Counted from the first letter of the stretch, positions 1-7,429 are shown. The stretch: 10,352 nt of DNA from Alistipes sp. CAG:268 (GCA_000434235.1 FR892009.1:11635-21986), one strand, 5' to 3'. A program made the numbers and translations. The notes: generated by a model not told the origin, from the sequence alone.

Positions 1-317
1 AGCCCGGGATCCTCGCCTTCGCCGAGCGGAAGCAGGTCGAACGGCCGCTTCGTGTCGTCGAGCTGGCGTACGTGGTGGTCGGCCAGGTAGAGATAGCATT
101 GGGCCGTATCCTGGTTCACGAGCCCCTGAAAGGCCGTGGCGATCATGCGGGCCGGTCCCCGGTCCTTGCGGATGTCGGCCACGGTGATGCGCCCGCGATG
201 CATTCGGGTTTTGTAGAACTGGCCCGATTGGGGCCCGGCCGCCCATGCGCACTGAAGAGCGAGCAGGGGAAGGCACAGCAGGATGAACGGCACTCTTTTC
301 ATGGCGGGGCGTTTCAT
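1..317 (-). CDS. Secreted protein, N-terminal part, resembling GxGYxYxP putative glycoside hydrolase (runs off left edge)
   Basis: Only the first ~105 residues are in the window, and the frame is open to base 1. The protein begins MKRPAMKRVPFILLCLPLLA, and a hydrophobic stretch ending near CAWA-AG looks like a signal peptide, so it is probably exported. The following segment (VADIRKDRGPARMIATAFQG, then LVNQDTAQCYLYLADHH) resembles the N-terminal domain of the GxGYxYxP putative glycoside hydrolases, where a conserved LQGLVNR-type motif is followed by a short strand. This is recognition by pattern from a partial protein, and the diagnostic C-terminal motif lies outside the window. The start at 317 overlaps the stop of the GH51 gene as ATGA, which suggests translational coupling. 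An in-frame ATG at 302 gives a more typical signal peptide and is the alternative start. It is the last visible gene of the seven-gene operon. Its substrate cannot be read from the sequence. Confidence 0.6.
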   Translation of the reverse strand, partial: MKRPAMKRVPFILLCLPLLALQCAWAAGPQSGQFYKTRMHRGRITVADIRKDRGPARMIATAFQGLVNQDTAQCYLYLADHHVRQLDDTKRPFDLLPLGEGEDPG

Positions 318-2908
318 TGTCGGTGCGTGTTTTTCAGTTTCAGCCGCAGAACGGTCATGGATTGCGGGCGGAACGTGACCTCCATCTGCGGCGATACGTG
401 GTTGAAAACCTCCTCCACGGGCACGATCCGGTTGCGCTCCTCGAAGGTGTTCTCGTCGAATTTCGAATCGGCCCACAGGCAGATCCGTTTGCCCAGCGGT
501 TCGAACTCGGCGTTGCGGAAGTCGAACTTCACCGGCATCGGGACATCTTCGGCATTGATCACCTTCACAATCACCTCGCCGTTTTTACGGTCGAGCCCCG
601 CAAGGGCGTATTGCCGCTGGACGTAGCTGTTGTCGTATACGAGGGCCTTGACTCCGTCGATCCAGCATTCGAACGTCTCCTGGTTGCGGATCACGAGCTT
701 GACGTGATAGGTTCGTCCTGTTTCGATCGGCTGGGTCGGCCGTTCGGTGTTCAGCACGAACGCATTGTGATTCGATACCGACTGGAAGATCGTCCAGGCG
801 TTGCCGAAACTGCCGAGCGTCATCTGGTAGCAGTCGGCCGTGTTGTCGCTGTTCCGGTTGCCGAAATGGAGGACGAATCCCTCCTTGCCCCCGAGTTTTG
901 TGGCGTCGAACTCCACCGATACGAGTGCGGCCTTGCGGGCGTCGAACTGCCGCCCCTGCAGCAGGATGGAACTCGTTGCCGAGGGGTTGGGCTGGACGAG
1001 TTTGCCGCCTTCGACCTTCCAGTCGGGCGATGTGGCGAACCATTCGCCCGGATTCCCGGCGATGTCCGATGCGTAGACCTCCTCGCCGTCCACCGTGACC
1101 CGGATGTCGGAGAATTCGGCTGCGGTCTGATAGGTGCCCAGTCCGATGCCGCCCCGCGGGGTGGTCTTGTCGGGGAGAATGCCCAGGGTGGTCTCCGTAG
1201 CCAGATTGACATCGGGACGGTTGTCCGTGAACATCCGCTCGACCCAGTACGACGAACGTCCGATCACGTCGTCGTTGCGCACCAGGATGAGGTTTACGCC
1301 CATCCGGCACTTGGTGTTTTCCATCAGGGGGGCATACGAACACATCGTGACCAGGTCCGAATTGCGCTCCATGCCCATGATGAATGCACCTTCGCTCAGG
1401 GCCCCCTCCATGTTGCCGGCGCCCACACCCATGTTGCAGGCGTACTCTCCGACGTAGGTCTTGTGCCCCTCCTCGCGGGGGAAGCGGTCGAAATAGTCCG
1501 TGTTGGAGTAGAACCAGCTCGGGAAGTTGTAGAAGTGCGGGTCGTTCATGTCGTATCCGTCGATCCATCCCAGCTGCTCGCTCATCGGCAGGCACGTGAT
1601 GATGGTGATGTCGGGATAGGCTTCGCGGATCCGCTTGTAGAAACGGTTGTAGTACTTGGCGTACATGGCGCTGTGGTTTTCGTTCCCGACCTCGATGTAG
1701 TCCAGTGTGAACGGTTCGGGATGGCCGTTCCGGGCCCGTTCGGCGCCCCAGCGGGTCGTCTCGGCGTCGCCCGTGGCATATTCGATCGCATCCAGCGCAT
1801 CCTGTATCAGGCCTTCGACCTGGTCGTCGTCGTAGAAGTCGCCGTTGCGCCCGTCGCAGGACAAGCCGGCGTTGCAGACGAACATGGCCTTGCAGCCGAT
1901 GTCCTCGCAGTATTGCAGGAATTCGTGGTATCCGAATCCGTTGGTGGAGTGGTAGCCCCAGAGGTTGTATTCGCCCTTGCGCAGCTCCGGTTTCCCGATC
2001 GTGTTCTTCCAGTTCACGCGGTTCTCCATCGTGAGCCCCTCGACGATGCACCCGCCGGGCCAGCGCATGAATGCCGGCTTGAGGTCAGCCACGAACTGCG
2101 CGACGTCGCGGCGCAGTCCGTTGGGGCGGTTGTGGAATGTGTGGCGGGGGAAGAGCGACACGTAGTCGATCTCCAGCGAGCCCTCCGAATCGAACCGCAG
2201 GGCGAACCGTCCGTCGTTCACCGTCCGTGAGGGCTTCAACTCCCCTTCGAAATAGCTCCACGCTCCGTTGTCTTTCAGGGCAAACCGCTTTGCGGCCAGC
2301 ACTTCGCCGTCGGCTGCGAGGATTTCCGCCGTCACGCTTCCCCGGTATCCGTCCGCGGCCCTGACGTAGAAGCGCAGGTCGTATTTCTCGCCCGCCTCGA
2401 CGGCCAGGCCGTAGAAACCGCTGTTTACGAGGCGGAACGGATCCCGGCAGGCGTCGATCGAAAGATACATGGCCTTCGAGTCCTCGACCTGCAGGTGGTC
2501 CGTATCGTCGATGCGGACCGAATACGAGGCTCCGTCCGCCGCTTCGATCGTCCATCCCGGATGGGTGTCTTCGATGTCCCAGGGAATGCTCCAGCTGCGC
2601 ATCTGTTCGGGCGACGAGTAGACCGCCCGGTACGGGGCATAGACCCTCTTGTCTTCCGGGTTGTAGGTGCAGCCCGACGGCAGGTTCTTCTCCTCGAACC
2701 CCCGGTTGAAGATCAGTTCCGCGTACATGCCCCCGTCGGCCGAACGGTTGATGTCCTCGAAGAAGATGCCGTACATCGTCGGGGCGATCTCCGCCTCCTC
2801 CCGGGCCACGTCTACCGTGATCCGGGCCTGTGGAATGTTTTGGCCCGATGCCGCCGATACGATTCCGGCGGCACCGAGCATCAGAAGTGTATGGATGTTT
2901 CGCTTCAT
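314..2908 (-). CDS. GH51 alpha-L-arabinofuranosidase, secreted, multidomain
   Basis: An 864-residue exported glycoside hydrolase expected to release terminal alpha-L-arabinofuranose from arabinan, arabinoxylan or arabinogalactan side chains by a retaining mechanism. Residues 1-22 form a signal peptide. Residues ~32-75 carry the GH51 N-terminal signature (APTMYGIFFEDINRSADGGM, then ELIFNRGFE). Residues ~115-255 form a beta-sandwich like CBM4/9. The (beta/alpha)8 catalytic domain follows from ~256, with the acid/base Glu410 in YIEVGNENH and the probable nucleophile Glu488 in TYVGEYACN. The C-terminal beta domain seems to hold an extra lectin-like sandwich at ~600-770 (YQMTLGSFGN, IETGRTYHVKLVIRNQETFE), before the strands resume at ~775-860. 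That makes it much longer than the usual ~500-660 residues of the family. Four bases separate it from the upstream hydrolase, and its stop overlaps the next start. The family call is secure, but the exact glycan is unknown. Confidence 0.95.
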   Translation of the reverse strand: MKRNIHTLLMLGAAGIVSAASGQNIPQARITVDVAREEAEIAPTMYGIFFEDINRSADGGMYAELIFNRGFEEKNLPSGCTYNPEDKRVYAPYRAVYSSPEQMRSWSIPWDIEDTHPGWTIEAADGASYSVRIDDTDHLQVEDSKAMYLSIDACRDPFRLVNSGFYGLAVEAGEKYDLRFYVRAADGYRGSVTAEILAADGEVLAAKRFALKDNGAWSYFEGELKPSRTVNDGRFALRFDSEGSLEIDYVSLFPRHTFHNRPNGLRRDVAQFVADLKPAFMRWPGGCIVEGLTMENRVNWKNTIGKPELRKGEYNLWGYHSTNGFGYHEFLQYCEDIGCKAMFVCNAGLSCDGRNGDFYDDDQVEGLIQDALDAIEYATGDAETTRWGAERARNGHPEPFTLDYIEVGNENHSAMYAKYYNRFYKRIREAYPDITIITCLPMSEQLGWIDGYDMNDPHFYNFPSWFYSNTDYFDRFPREEGHKTYVGEYACNMGVGAGNMEGALSEGAFIMGMERNSDLVTMCSYAPLMENTKCRMGVNLILVRNDDVIGRSSYWVERMFTDNRPDVNLATETTLGILPDKTTPRGGIGLGTYQTAAEFSDIRVTVDGEEVYASDIAGNPGEWFATSPDWKVEGGKLVQPNPSATSSILLQGRQFDARKAALVSVEFDATKLGGKEGFVLHFGNRNSDNTADCYQMTLGSFGNAWTIFQSVSNHNAFVLNTERPTQPIETGRTYHVKLVIRNQETFECWIDGVKALVYDNSYVQRQYALAGLDRKNGEVIVKVINAEDVPMPVKFDFRNAEFEPLGKRICLWADSKFDENTFEERNRIVPVEEVFNHVSPQMEVTFRPQSMTVLRLKLKNTHRQ

Positions 2909-2912
2909 GGGA

Positions 2913-3977
2913 TCATTTGCAGTATTTTTTCAACAGATCGATCTCCGACGGGTCGTAGGGTGTAAAATCGCCCCGGAAGATATCGTGCTGCCACGGCCCC
3001 GTGTATTCGCCGTGCTCGGGACGGTGCCCCCACGGAAGATCCGTCTGGGTCTTGCCGTTCACCAACCCCCAGAGCATGCAGCCTACCCCCTCCTCAGCGA
3101 AGACGGGAAGCACGGAGGCGATGGTCGATCCAGTGGGGCGGTTCATCCATTCGGTGCAGATCACCGGACGGTTCTCCGCCTTCAGCTGGCGGCACATCTC
3201 CCGGGTGTATGCGGCATCGGAGTAGCAGTGGAAGCTGACGATGTCCGAATTGTCGATCGAGAATCTCCGGAGCTCTTCGTCTCCGCTCCACACGCCGATC
3301 GTCACCGGTTGCGAGATCTCGACCTCGCGGGCCCATTTCACGACCTTGTGCAGCAGCGGCATCGAGCGGAAGGCGAGACCTCCGTTCGTCGGCTCGTTGT
3401 AGAGATCCCATGCCAGGATGCGGTCGTCGTCGGCAAATCGGGTCAGCACCTCCTTCACGTAGGTTTCGAGCAGCGGATGCGTCCTTTCGTCGATGACCAT
3501 CGTGTGCCCGGGCGACGGCGACCAGGCCCAGGCGTACCATCCTTCGAGCGGCTCGGGCTGGATGCCGGTCTGCGGGTCGGTGCTGGCTCCGAATGCGCAG
3601 TCGTCGAAGAAGATGGGCATCGCTTTGATGTGGTGCTTGTCGCAAATCTCGAGGAATTTGTCGAGCGCCCTGATGAAATGTTTCGGGTTCTCGGCATAGA
3701 CTGCATACTGCATCACGACGCGGGCGCAGTTCAGTCCGACCTCTTCGGCCAGGGCGAGTTCACGGTCCATCACCTCGGGCGAGAAACTCGTGCGGTCCCA
3801 CATGGCCGTGTAGTTGATCGCGTTGGCCGGAATGTAGTTGAAGCCGCAGAACCACGGATTCACGGCGGCCCACTCCCGGGCCTCCTTTTCGGTCCATCGT
3901 TCGGATGCTCCGGCCTGGGAACAGAGTGCCGAGGCAAACAGTGCGGCGGTCAGCAGAAGGGTGGTTTTCTTCATCAT
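2913..3977 (-). CDS. Secreted clan GH-A (GH5-like, 'cellulase family') glycoside hydrolase
   Basis: A 354-residue protein with a signal peptide (MMKKTTLLLTAALFASALCS, cleavage near QAGA-S), so periplasmic or surface-exposed. The rest is a single TIM-barrel domain. It has the paired clan GH-A glutamates: acid/base Glu195 in LAWDLYNEPTN at the end of strand 4, and nucleophile Glu276 in PVICTEWMNRP at strand 7. Other family-like segments are FCGFNYIPANAINYTAMW near the start, AMPIFFDDCAFG at ~119-130, and the C-terminal MLWGLVNGKTQTDLPWG. This matches a widespread Bacteroidetes family usually labelled cellulase-family glycosyl hydrolase or 1,4-beta-xylanase, whose true substrates are mostly unassigned, so I give no substrate. 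It starts 11 bp after the URO-D gene and stops 4 bp before the GH51 gene, within the same operon. A second ATG lies one codon after the first. Confidence 0.88.
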   Translation of the reverse strand: MMKKTTLLLTAALFASALCSQAGASERWTEKEAREWAAVNPWFCGFNYIPANAINYTAMWDRTSFSPEVMDRELALAEEVGLNCARVVMQYAVYAENPKHFIRALDKFLEICDKHHIKAMPIFFDDCAFGASTDPQTGIQPEPLEGWYAWAWSPSPGHTMVIDERTHPLLETYVKEVLTRFADDDRILAWDLYNEPTNGGLAFRSMPLLHKVVKWAREVEISQPVTIGVWSGDEELRRFSIDNSDIVSFHCYSDAAYTREMCRQLKAENRPVICTEWMNRPTGSTIASVLPVFAEEGVGCMLWGLVNGKTQTDLPWGHRPEHGEYTGPWQHDIFRGDFTPYDPSEIDLLKKYCK

Positions 3978-3988
3978 GGGAGTATGTT

Positions 3989-5008
3989 TTAAAAGGTTAA
4001 GGTTGCGTTGTAGTCGGTTACTGCCCGGTAGAAGGCCTCGATGTTGGCTGCCGGAACGGCCGGGGGAACGTCACACCCCGACGAGATGACGTAGTTGGGG
4101 TAGCGGCGTGTGGCTTCGAGCAGATCGCGGGTCGCCCGGTAGACCTCTTCGGGAGATGCCCCCTTGAAGATCCCCACCGGATCGAGGTTGCCCATCACCA
4201 GCGCCTCGCCGGGACATGCGTCCAGCGCCGCGACCATGTCGGCCTGGTTGCCGAAGTGGTATCCGGCGGCACCCGTTCCGACCATGGCCTCCGTACAGTG
4301 GCCTGTATCTCCGCAGTTGTGGAGGATAATGAGAAACCGGTCGTCCTGCACGCTCTCCACGATGCGGCGGATGTAGGGCGTGGCATAGCGGAGGCAATCG
4401 TCGTTCGAGATCAGTCCCGCGGCCGGCTCGGCCATGATGACCCCCTGTGCTCCCGTATCGCGGAGTGCGCGGCAGTAGGTTTCGATGAATTGCGTGCATT
4501 TTTCGAGCAGGCGGCAGACAGCGTCGGGGGCGGTGAACAGCGCCATCATCAGTTCGCTCATCCCGAACAGTCGTCCGGCCAGCGAGAACGGTCCGATGCA
4601 TCCTGCCAGAAGCGGCTTGTCTCCGATTGCCCGGGCCACCGTGCGGTTGGCTTCGAGGTACTGGGGGATGCGGGCCGCGTCGATTCCGGGCACGGGCAGC
4701 GCGTCGATGCCGGCCGGATCGTGCACCGGCGGTTCGATGACGCTCGGAACCTCGTGTTCGGGGAAAACGATGCGTGCGCCGAATGCTTCGGCCTCGACCG
4801 TCAGGTCCATGATGACCGTGCAGGCATCGGCCGGATAGCGGGCGTCGAGAGCAAGGATCGCCCGTGCATGGGTCTTGCCGTCGGTGACGGCCTGCCGTAC
4901 CGTGGCGCCGCACAGCTCGATTCCCGGGTGGGTCATGATGGGAATGGCCCGGCGCCGGGGTGAGGCGATCGTAAGGGCTTTCCAGCCGGTTGTGTCTATG
5001 TTTTTCAT
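3989..5008 (-). CDS. URO-D superfamily methyltransferase, MtaA/CmuA-like (zinc ligands H-C-C)
   Basis: A 339-residue cytoplasmic protein of the uroporphyrinogen decarboxylase fold. In the MtaA/MtbA/CmuA branch, such proteins move a methyl group between a corrinoid protein and a thiol or other acceptor at a zinc site. The expected ligands are visible: His230 and Cys232 in IILHNCGDTGH, and Cys312 in YVISSGCDVPP. Residues 20-35 (RAIPIMTHPGIELCG) and 187-198 (AQGVIMAEPAAG) fit the family. The MtaA-type triad makes genuine haem-pathway decarboxylase activity unlikely. I start at 5008 because the 27 bases upstream (5009-5035) are AT-rich and unlike the coding sequence. An ATG at 5035 overlaps the upstream stop as ATGA and would add nine residues (MNRHKYEPN), which is a fair alternative. 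It sits between the activator-like gene and the hydrolase gene. Bacteroidetes are not known to use coenzyme M, so the methyl acceptor is unknown. Confidence 0.88.
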   Translation of the reverse strand: MKNIDTTGWKALTIASPRRRAIPIMTHPGIELCGATVRQAVTDGKTHARAILALDARYPADACTVIMDLTVEAEAFGARIVFPEHEVPSVIEPPVHDPAGIDALPVPGIDAARIPQYLEANRTVARAIGDKPLLAGCIGPFSLAGRLFGMSELMMALFTAPDAVCRLLEKCTQFIETYCRALRDTGAQGVIMAEPAAGLISNDDCLRYATPYIRRIVESVQDDRFLIILHNCGDTGHCTEAMVGTGAAGYHFGNQADMVAALDACPGEALVMGNLDPVGIFKGASPEEVYRATRDLLEATRRYPNYVISSGCDVPPAVPAANIEAFYRAVTDYNATLTF

Positions 5009-5031
5009 GTTGGGTTCGTATTTATGTCGGT

Positions 5032-5712
5032 TCATGGGTCGGGAATCCTGCGCTTGTAGCAGTTGGCGTTGCGGCAAATGGCACAACCGTAGGGTTTCCG
5101 TTCGACGGCTTCTCCGATGCCGATGACCCCGCTCACCGATTTGATGGGGTACATCAGCGAGCTTTCCGTCAGTTCGATGCCGCAGGGGTGTTCCGGCAGC
5201 AGGCCGAAGAGCAGTTTCTGTTCCGTGACCCGCCATCCGCAGTAGCCCGGACTGTAGGGGTAGGTGTGCGGCGTGGCGGCTTCGAGGTCGAGCCGCTGCT
5301 CGACCTGCGCCACGCAGGCTTCGGCCAGTACGCTGCCCACCGCGTCGGCGATGAACTCCCGCACGCAGTCGCCCGACTCCTTGCAGGTGCGGCGGAAGTC
5401 TTCGAATTCCCGACCGGCCGTTGCCACGAACAGACAGAAACGGTCTGCTCCCGACAGGCTGTCGGCGATGATCTTTCCCGTGCGGAACTCCGTGCCGTCC
5501 ACTTCGATCCGGTTGGGTGCGACGACGCTTCCGGGACGGATGCCGTAGAGGATCCGGGGCCTGCAGACCTGCGCCGTGGCACCGAGTACCTCGTCGAGCA
5601 TTCCGAGAATCCCGGGATCCGGAGTCGTGTCGCCGTATCCCAGCGCCCGGTAGAGCTCCCTCCGGTCGAGGGCGAGGCTGTCGAAGTCGAGGTCGAACGC
5701 TTTGTACTGCAT
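5032..5712 (-). CDS. MetH activation-domain-like protein (probable corrinoid reactivator)
   Basis: A 226-residue cytoplasmic protein whose C-terminal half resembles the vitamin B12-dependent methionine synthase activation domain. It has SPGYCGW at 154-160, the segment GIELTESSLMYPIKSVSGVI at ~178-197, and IGIGEAV. In MetH this domain binds S-adenosylmethionine and helps return inactive cob(II)alamin to the active state. Here the domain stands alone beside a corrinoid-protein gene, so reactivation of that protein is the likely job (inference). Two things are unusual. The Arg of the MetH RxxxGY motif is replaced by Pro152, since the sequence reads PYSPGY. The C-terminus also carries a small cysteine cluster, Cys210-x2-Cys213-x4-Cys218, which could bind a metal or an iron-sulfur cluster. 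It starts 10 bp after the corrinoid gene. Alternative: a structural adaptor without SAM binding. Confidence 0.85.
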   Translation of the reverse strand: MQYKAFDLDFDSLALDRRELYRALGYGDTTPDPGILGMLDEVLGATAQVCRPRILYGIRPGSVVAPNRIEVDGTEFRTGKIIADSLSGADRFCLFVATAGREFEDFRRTCKESGDCVREFIADAVGSVLAEACVAQVEQRLDLEAATPHTYPYSPGYCGWRVTEQKLLFGLLPEHPCGIELTESSLMYPIKSVSGVIGIGEAVERKPYGCAICRNANCYKRRIPDP

Positions 5713-5722
5713 GGCGTGCGGG

Positions 5723-6361
5723 TCAGGCGATGTGGAGCAACTGTTTGGCTCCGGTTACGGCGGCATTGGCATTCGACGTGTAGAGGTCCGCGCCGATCTG
5801 TGCGGCAAAAGCCTCATTGACGGGAGCTCCGCCCACCATGACCTTCACCCGGTCGCGCAAACCCTCCTTTTCCAGGTCGGCGACCACGTTGCGCATGTAG
5901 TTCATCGTCGTGGTGAGCAGTGCCGACAGGCAGACGATGTCGGCATGGTGCTCGCGGATTGCCTGGATGAATTTCTCGCTCGAGACGTCGATTCCCAGAT
6001 TGACGACCTTGAATCCGCATCCCTCGAACATCGAGGCCACCAGATTCTTCCCGATGTCGTGCAGGTCGCCCTTGACGGTTCCGATGACAATGGTCCCCAG
6101 GCGGGGCTCCGTCTCCTCGGTCATGTAGGGTTTGAGGATCTCCAAGGCGCCCTTCATCGCCCGGGCCGACATCAGCAGGTTGGGCACGAAGGCCTTTCGG
6201 TCCTGAAACCGTTGCCCGATCTCGGCCATGCCGGTCGTCAGGTAGTCGTTGATCAGCGTCTGCGTGTCCATGCCTTCGGCCAGAGCCTGGCGGACGAGCT
6301 GCTGCGTTTGTTCGAGGTTGCCGGCCACGATGGCCTGCGAGAGAGGATTCATCTCTTCCAT
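5723..6361 (-). CDS. Corrinoid (cobalamin-binding) methyl-carrier protein, MtaC/MtbC/MttC type
   Basis: A 212-residue cytoplasmic carrier that holds a corrinoid and shuttles a methyl group between methyltransferases. Residues ~5-80 form the helical cap domain (B12-binding domain 2), with LINDYLTTGMAEIGQRFQDR typical of this class. Residues ~88-212 form the Rossmann-like B12-binding domain. The base-off/His-on motif DxHxxG is complete: Asp99, His101 and Gly104 in VKGDLHDIGKNLV, where His101 is the lower cobalt ligand. The further cofactor-loop motifs SxL (Ser146-Ala147-Leu148) and GG (177-178, in VMVGGAP) are also present. Length and architecture match the stand-alone corrinoid proteins of methylamine, methanol and methoxy-compound systems, with no fused methyltransferase. 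It lies 18 bp after a URO-D gene and 10 bp before the activator-like gene. An internal ATG at 6352 is a possible alternative start. The family call is secure, but the methyl donor is unknown. Confidence 0.96.
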   Translation of the reverse strand: MEEMNPLSQAIVAGNLEQTQQLVRQALAEGMDTQTLINDYLTTGMAEIGQRFQDRKAFVPNLLMSARAMKGALEILKPYMTEETEPRLGTIVIGTVKGDLHDIGKNLVASMFEGCGFKVVNLGIDVSSEKFIQAIREHHADIVCLSALLTTTMNYMRNVVADLEKEGLRDRVKVMVGGAPVNEAFAAQIGADLYTSNANAAVTGAKQLLHIA

Positions 6362-6379
6362 ATCGGTTGTGCTTTTGTT

Positions 6380-7384
6380 CTATTCGATTTGTTTCTTTGC
6401 AATGTTTATGAATGTCAGCATGTTCTCGAGCGAGGTGTCCCCCTCGACCGAATGCGACGGCGAGAAAATGTAGCCGCCCTCCCGGCCGAGCTCCAGCAGA
6501 TGCCGCGATTCGCGGGCGACATCCTCCACGGTCCCGAACGGCAGGGTCTTCTGCATCGACAGCCCCCCGTGGAAGGCGAGCCTTCCGCGATACCGTTTGA
6601 GCAGGTCATCGACATCCATAACCTCCGGCTGGAAGGGGTTGAAGCAGTTCAGGCCGATCGAGATCAGGTCGTCGAACAGCTCGTCCACGTCGCCGCAGCT
6701 GTGTATCATCACGTATTTCCCGGCTTCTCGCACGCGGCCGTACATCCGCTGCAGACGGGGGTAGATGAACTCCCGCCAGAGATCGTATCCCATGATCAGA
6801 CCGATCTGCTGCCCCCAGTCGTCTCCGAAGTAGACCGCGTCGATGTCGTATTCGAGGGCCTTGTCGATCTGCCGCAGGTTGTAGTCGCAGATCGCGTCCA
6901 GCAGTTCGTTCACGAATCCCGGGTTGATGTAGAAGTCCATCAGCAGGTTCTCGATCCCGCGCAGGGTCCAGGCCCGTTCGTAGAGCGAGAATCCGATCTG
7001 GAAGACGCGGAACATGTCGGGCTTCTTCCCGATTTCGCTCTCGATATCGGCGAAAAAGCGCGGGTCGAGCGGGTCGGGAAAACGGTATCCCTCGAGGGTC
7101 GGTTCGGGAAGCAGGCACCCTTTCACATCCCCGATGTCCTTGTCCACGCTGCGGTCCCAGACTACGCCGAAAACATCGCGGACCAGATTGTCTCCCAGAT
7201 CCTCGAAGAATCCGATGTCGCTTCCGAGCTGCAGGATGTGGTTGCCCAGGACGGGGTCGAGGTCGTCCGTTGCGTAGTAGTTCATGAGCGCCTCCTTGGG
7301 CTCTTTGGTGAATTTGAAGGACCAAGGCACATAGGGGGGCTTCTTGCCGTCAAGCACGCACTTGATAACTTCGCGTTTGGTCAT
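6380..7384 (-). CDS. URO-D superfamily protein, candidate substrate:corrinoid methyltransferase
   Basis: A 334-residue cytoplasmic TIM-barrel protein of the uroporphyrinogen decarboxylase family, and the first gene of the operon. It has the HxCG metal motif, His228 and Cys230 in [13 protein letters not shown]. Near the C-terminus it has [20 protein letters not shown], a form common in the many uncharacterised URO-D paralogues of anaerobes. By hand alignment with the MtaA-like protein of this operon, the third zinc ligand Cys312 falls on His311 here, giving a possible H-C-H set. The segment [20 protein letters not shown] at ~182-201 would line the pocket. No MtaB- or MttB-type enzyme is present, and the corrinoid-protein gene follows 18 bp later, so this is the best candidate for the enzyme that demethylates the substrate (inference). 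It could instead be the acceptor-side enzyme. Its leader contains a TAnnTTTG promoter box. Confidence 0.87.
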   Translation of the reverse strand: MTKREVIKCVLDGKKPPYVPWSFKFTKEPKEALMNYYATDDLDPVLGNHILQLGSDIGFFEDLGDNLVRDVFGVVWDRSVDKDIGDVKGCLLPEPTLEGYRFPDPLDPRFFADIESEIGKKPDMFRVFQIGFSLYERAWTLRGIENLLMDFYINPGFVNELLDAICDYNLRQIDKALEYDIDAVYFGDDWGQQIGLIMGYDLWREFIYPRLQRMYGRVREAGKYVMIHSCGDVDELFDDLISIGLNCFNPFQPEVMDVDDLLKRYRGRLAFHGGLSMQKTLPFGTVEDVARESRHLLELGREGGYIFSPSHSVEGDTSLENMLTFINIAKKQIE

Positions 7385-7429
7385 TTCGTATTTTTTAATG
7401 TATGAATAAACTTGATTGGTTTGGTTCTA

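Noticed and set aside
317..2230. A 637-codon open frame on the plus strand opposite the GH51 gene
   Set aside because: It is the mirror of a GC-rich gene whose codon bias suppresses stops on the other strand. The opposite frame has GH51 motifs and both catalytic glutamates, while this one has low-complexity R/V/G/A-rich sequence with no recognisable motif.
2667..3992. A 441-codon plus-strand open frame opposite the GH-A hydrolase gene
   Set aside because: It is antisense to a gene with a signal peptide and paired catalytic glutamates, and its own product shows no domain.
5009..5236. Longer N-terminal extension of the second URO-D protein beginning at 5236
   Set aside because: The extra ~67 codons lie inside the activator-like gene in another frame and read as arginine- and proline-rich sequence unlike the family. 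The plausible starts are 5008 and 5035.
3989..7384. Haem-biosynthesis role (HemE) for the two URO-D proteins
   Set aside because: Both carry HxC metal motifs of the methyltransferase branch, both flank a corrinoid-protein gene, and no other haem genes are present.
5702..7405. A 567-codon plus-strand open frame covering the corrinoid and first URO-D genes
   Set aside because: It runs antisense through two well-supported genes and a promoter region, and its translation matches no family pattern. It is explained by codon bias in the real genes.
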